A stretch of DNA of 8,679 bases from Bacillota bacterium (GTDB taxonomy: Bacteria; Bacillota; Bacilli; Alicyclobacillales; Alicyclobacillaceae), in contig JAKADF010000114.1 in NCBI GenBank assembly GCA_021820805.1, forward strand, positions 1-8,679, given 5' to 3'. The notes under the pieces are model-generated. The model did no database searches. It was given only the letters and a program-made list of their open reading frames with translations, and was not told the origin of the DNA. This document shows positions 6,564-8,679 of the stretch, piece by piece (within the stretch, counting starts at the first letter, position 1; each line of letters opens with the position of its first letter). A program made the translations under genes and the position numbers.

Positions 6564-7766
6564 TTAAAATCGATTTCCTAAATCATTTGCCCATGGGTCG
6601 CCGGCTGTCCAACCGACGCTCACAGTATTATCCTTTGTGACTTCCTTGGCAATACCCTTGCCTTCTAAAAACTCCTCTTTCAGCTTAAGACCAAGTCCTG
6701 GCCGCTCTGACACAAACAGTTGTCCCTGTTCAATGCGCGGCGCTTTATCGACAATGTCTTTATAAAAGGTTCTGTAGAAAGACCGTACAGTTTCTACCTT
6801 TAATAAATTAGGAATGTGTGACGCAACATGCGCGTACGCAGCTGTTTGCACAGGACCGCCACAGTTATGTGGTGCAATGGGGAGTTGGTACACGGATGCA
6901 AGTACTGCAATCTTCAGTATTTCTGATATACCGCCTACCCAGCAGATGTCTGGCATTATATAATCCGCAGCATGATGCTCCAAAATAGGAAGGAATTGAT
7001 GACGGGTAAACAAGCGTTCACTCACGCACAGAGGAGTCGCCGTTACGTCCTTTAATTCTTTCATCGCTGCTGCATTATCCGCAGGCATCATGTCTTCAAG
7101 CCACATTAAATTATACGGTTCCACCGCACGGGCAATTTTCTTCGCAGTAGGCAGATCCCAACATGCATGGCCCTCAAGTGCCACCTCCATACGGTCGCCA
7201 CATTCTTCTCGGATGGCTGCTAGTATGGATACGCCTTTCTGTAAGTCCCCTTCTGATATACCATGGCCCCTGGTCTTTTCGCTAAATCCGTCGAAAGGCC
7301 AAATTTTCATGGCTGAAATACCATCACTCATGAGGCTTTGTGCTAGTTTTCTAGGGTCATTCAAAAACAATTCTCTGTCGTCATACCCCCCATGGCTTAC
7401 ACACGTGTTGTATATTGGGATACCATCCCGCACCTTGCCGCCAAGCAGGCGATAGACAGGTTGCCCTGTAATTTGCCCTAGCAAGTCCCAAAGGGCAATA
7501 TCAACAGCACTGATGGCCCGCGTCTCCGCACCCGCATAACCATGGTAGTGAACCACACTAAACATGTCATGCCAATGCCGCTCAATATCCCTTGGATCTT
7601 GTCCAACCAGCATTCTAGACAACACATCATGTATGATTCGACGAACCGAATCAACTCGAGGCGTCGTCTCGCCTGTTCCAACAAGCCCATCATTTGTGTA
7701 AATGCGAACCCATAGCAACTGTGGATGGTCTTGTGCCTGGATTGTTTCTATTTTACTTATCTTCAA
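6564..7766 (-). CDS. Mandelate racemase/muconate lactonizing family sugar-acid dehydratase, copy A (galactonate-dehydratase-like)
   Basis: This 400-residue enolase-superfamily enzyme probably removes water from an aldonic acid to give a 2-keto-3-deoxy acid. The capping domain spans roughly 1-120. The barrel carries Lys154 (MKIWPFD), metal ligands Glu198, Glu224 (LEDM) and Glu250 (SERL), and the acid/base residues His200 (EGH), Asp273 (MPDICW) and His300 (APHN). These match the Asp-x-His and His-Asp layout of D-galactonate dehydratase, with Glu in place of the first Asp; the tail (DPWANDLGNRF) also resembles that family. The start is a TTG at 7766: an in-frame TAA lies six codons upstream, no ATG or GTG fits, and MKISKIET matches the family N-terminus. 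The ribosome site is weak (GAGAG about 10 bases away), suggesting low translation. It is first after the regulator, 44 bases downstream. It shares motifs with copy B but differs at the His loop (PHNC against THDC), which suggests distinct substrates. Confidence 0.88.
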   Translation of the reverse strand: MKISKIETIQAQDHPQLLWVRIYTNDGLVGTGETTPRVDSVRRIIHDVLSRMLVGQDPRDIERHWHDMFSVVHYHGYAGAETRAISAVDIALWDLLGQITGQPVYRLLGGKVRDGIPIYNTCVSHGGYDDRELFLNDPRKLAQSLMSDGISAMKIWPFDGFSEKTRGHGISEGDLQKGVSILAAIREECGDRMEVALEGHACWDLPTAKKIARAVEPYNLMWLEDMMPADNAAAMKELKDVTATPLCVSERLFTRHQFLPILEHHAADYIMPDICWVGGISEILKIAVLASVYQLPIAPHNCGGPVQTAAYAHVASHIPNLLKVETVRSFYRTFYKDIVDKAPRIEQGQLFVSERPGLGLKLKEEFLEGKGIAKEVTKDNTVSVGWTAGDPWANDLGNRF

Positions 7767-7810
7767 CTGTAACCATCTCTCTTATCATTCAATTGGGATG
7801 CTTAACCAGA

Positions 7811-8440
7811 TTACTGAAGAAAGGGTTTCCAAGAATCATCCAGCGCTAAGTGTTCCGATAATTGATGGGTTAATTCGTTATTATCTCGCAACTTAATGGC
7901 TTCTAAAATAGGTCGATGACGCTCTGCAAGTGCCTCCATATCGTCGAAATATTTCATCGTAACGTTTGCGATGAAGCGCCGAATTTGGCCATCCATTGTA
8001 AGCCACAAACGCAAAAATACTGTTTGCTTAGCACCTTCAATCAACGAACGATGAAACTCAACATCATTAGCAATCAAATGCGTCATGTTTCCTGCACGCG
8101 CGGCTGCCAGCATACTGTCAAAAGAATGTTGCAGAACCGCCAATTCATCTTGCCCTGCACGTTTCAGCAGTATTTTTCCCGATGTTATTTCTATCAATCT
8201 GCGCATCTCGAATAACTGCTCCATCTCACTAAATGACATGTGAGATACATACGTACCGGTATGACGGACTGTTTCTACCAACCCTTCCTGTCCCAGCCGC
8301 TGCAAGGCCTCACGCACCGGAGCCTGGCTCGTACCGAACGACTTTGCAACTTGCAGCTCAACAATCCTATCACCTGGGCGTAACTGCCCTGTGATAATTT
8401 CTAATCTAAGAGCTGCAAAAATCTTATCGCTCAAGATCAC
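7811..8440 (-). CDS. GntR-family transcriptional regulator, FadR/FCD subgroup
   Basis: This 209-residue protein has an N-terminal winged helix-turn-helix (about 1-66) with typical text: LSDKIFAALRLEIITGQLRPGD, then the recognition region GTSQAPVREALQRLGQEGLVE. It is followed by an all-helical FCD ligand-binding domain. Candidate metal and ligand residues in that domain are Asp126 and His130 (DVEFH), His175 (ERHRPI) and His192 or His197. FCD regulators commonly sense sugar acids or other organic acids and repress adjacent catabolic genes. The start is a GTG at 8440, which is immediately before the conserved LSD; the ribosome site is poor. It is the first gene of the cluster, 44 bases ahead of dehydratase A, so it is probably autoregulated. 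The promoter dyad at 8508-8534 and the leader dyad at 8456-8475 are its most likely operators. The effector, probably a pathway aldonate or 2-keto-3-deoxy acid, is inferred. Confidence 0.9.
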   Translation of the reverse strand: MILSDKIFAALRLEIITGQLRPGDRIVELQVAKSFGTSQAPVREALQRLGQEGLVETVRHTGTYVSHMSFSEMEQLFEMRRLIEITSGKILLKRAGQDELAVLQHSFDSMLAAARAGNMTHLIANDVEFHRSLIEGAKQTVFLRLWLTMDGQIRRFIANVTMKYFDDMEALAERHRPILEAIKLRDNNELTHQLSEHLALDDSWKPFLQ

Positions 8441-8451
8441 ATTTTCCGACC

Positions 8452-8465
8452 TGTAAACGGTTGTA
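8452..8465. promoter_or_regulatory. Candidate cre site (CcpA catabolite control) in the operon leader
   Basis: TGTAAACGGTTGTA matches the Bacillota cre consensus TGNAANCGNWWNCA at all but one defined position. It lies in the transcribed leader, roughly 45-60 bases after the predicted start point, a position where CcpA can act as a roadblock. A carbon-source operon is a natural target. It overlaps the 8456-8475 dyad, so the two readings compete. Confidence 0.4.
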
Positions 8466-8475
8466 CACCACCGTT
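8456..8475. promoter_or_regulatory. Imperfect dyad in the leader, possible GntR operator or RNA hairpin
   Basis: AACGGT-type arms flank a centre containing TTGTACACCA; 8 of 10 positions are symmetric across the 20 bases. The centre has the T-x-GT..AC-x-A shape seen in many FadR-type GntR operators. As RNA it could also form a 6-base-pair stem with an 8-base loop upstream of the regulator start. Confidence 0.4.
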
Positions 8476-8507
8476 CAAAATATTTTAAGAATTCGACTTA
8501 GAACCAT

Positions 8508-8534
8508 TAATTATCGATAATATATCGATAATTA
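8508..8534. promoter_or_regulatory. 27-base perfect dyad covering the promoter, probable operator
   Basis: TAATTATCGATA (8508-8519) and TATCGATAATTA (8523-8534) are perfect 12-base arms with a 3-base spacer. Each arm holds the self-complementary octamer TATCGATA, with centres 11 bases apart, about one helical turn. The dyad covers the predicted -10 box and part of the spacer, so a bound protein would block RNA polymerase. The GntR product is the natural candidate. Confidence 0.65.
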
Positions 8535-8547
8535 TAAAAGGTGTCAA
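8519..8547 (-). promoter_or_regulatory. Sigma-A type promoter of the operon
   Basis: On the minus strand a perfect -35 TTGACA (8542-8547) is followed after 17 bases by TATATT (8519-8524), one mismatch from the -10 consensus. The predicted start point is near 8512, giving a leader of about 70 bases before the regulator GTG. It can serve the whole eight-gene cluster, as no other convincing promoter is seen in the gaps. Confidence 0.7.
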
Positions 8548-8679
8548 TGACTTCTCCCAGTTGCCAAGAAAAGACGCTTATCTAACGCAAAAAAATCTTC
8601 TATAATTAGACCGATACATAGGCCATATATACTTAGGTCGAACATACAGAAAACATAAAAGACTAAACGAGAGTGGTTG
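8548..8679. other. Intergenic sequence upstream of the operon promoter
   Basis: No gene is visible in these 132 bases. The only notable element is a + strand TATAAT at 8601-8606, which could be the -10 box of a promoter for a divergent gene beyond the window, but the matching -35 (TTATCT, 8578-8583) is weak. Confidence 0.35.

Noticed and set aside
8601..8606. + strand TATAAT as a divergent promoter
   Set aside because: The -35 at proper spacing is poor and no + strand gene begins inside the window; AT-rich sequence makes such hexamers common.

Overview
The window holds one tight, single-direction gene cluster on the minus strand, read from right to left. It encodes a GntR-type regulator followed by seven metabolic genes, with gaps of 22 to 79 bases. 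Strong GGAGG-type ribosome sites, GTG and TTG starts next to ATG, a TTGACA/TATATT promoter, a cre-like site and moderate base composition point to a Bacillota (Bacillales-like) bacterium. The genus cannot be named from the sequence.

Layout in transcription order: control region (8441-8679) with a housekeeping-type promoter overlapped by a 27-base perfect dyad, and a cre-like site and second dyad in the leader; FCD-family GntR regulator (7811-8440); galactonate-dehydratase-like enzyme, copy A (6564-7766, TTG start); FAH-family hydrolase (5621-6493); short-chain dehydrogenase (4795-5568); APH-fold kinase (3729-4715, start revised from sequence); enolase paralogue with altered active-site residues (2387-3706); galactonate-dehydratase-like enzyme, copy B (1136-2347); zinc-dependent sugar/polyol dehydrogenase (94-1101). 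No transposon, CRISPR, tRNA or rRNA is visible.

How the genes could work together (inference): the zinc dehydrogenase oxidises a sugar, polyol or sugar acid. The two mandelate-racemase-type dehydratases turn aldonic acids into 2-keto-3-deoxy acids. The SDR oxidises C4 to give a 2,4-diketo-3-deoxy acid, and the FAH hydrolase cleaves this to pyruvate plus a hydroxy acid. This is the layout of the known non-phosphorylating 'diketo-hydrolase' routes for L-rhamnonate, L-fuconate and some pentonates. The unusual part is the kinase-enolase pair in the middle. If the starting acid is a hexonate, the second product would be glycerate; phosphorylation at O2 followed by an enolase step would yield phosphoenolpyruvate. 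The enolase paralogue has Asp where family members have a catalytic-site Glu, and Ala where they have an active-site His, so a different substrate, for example another stereoisomer or a phosphorylated sugar acid, is also possible. This kinase-enolase module is the best candidate here for an undescribed pathway.
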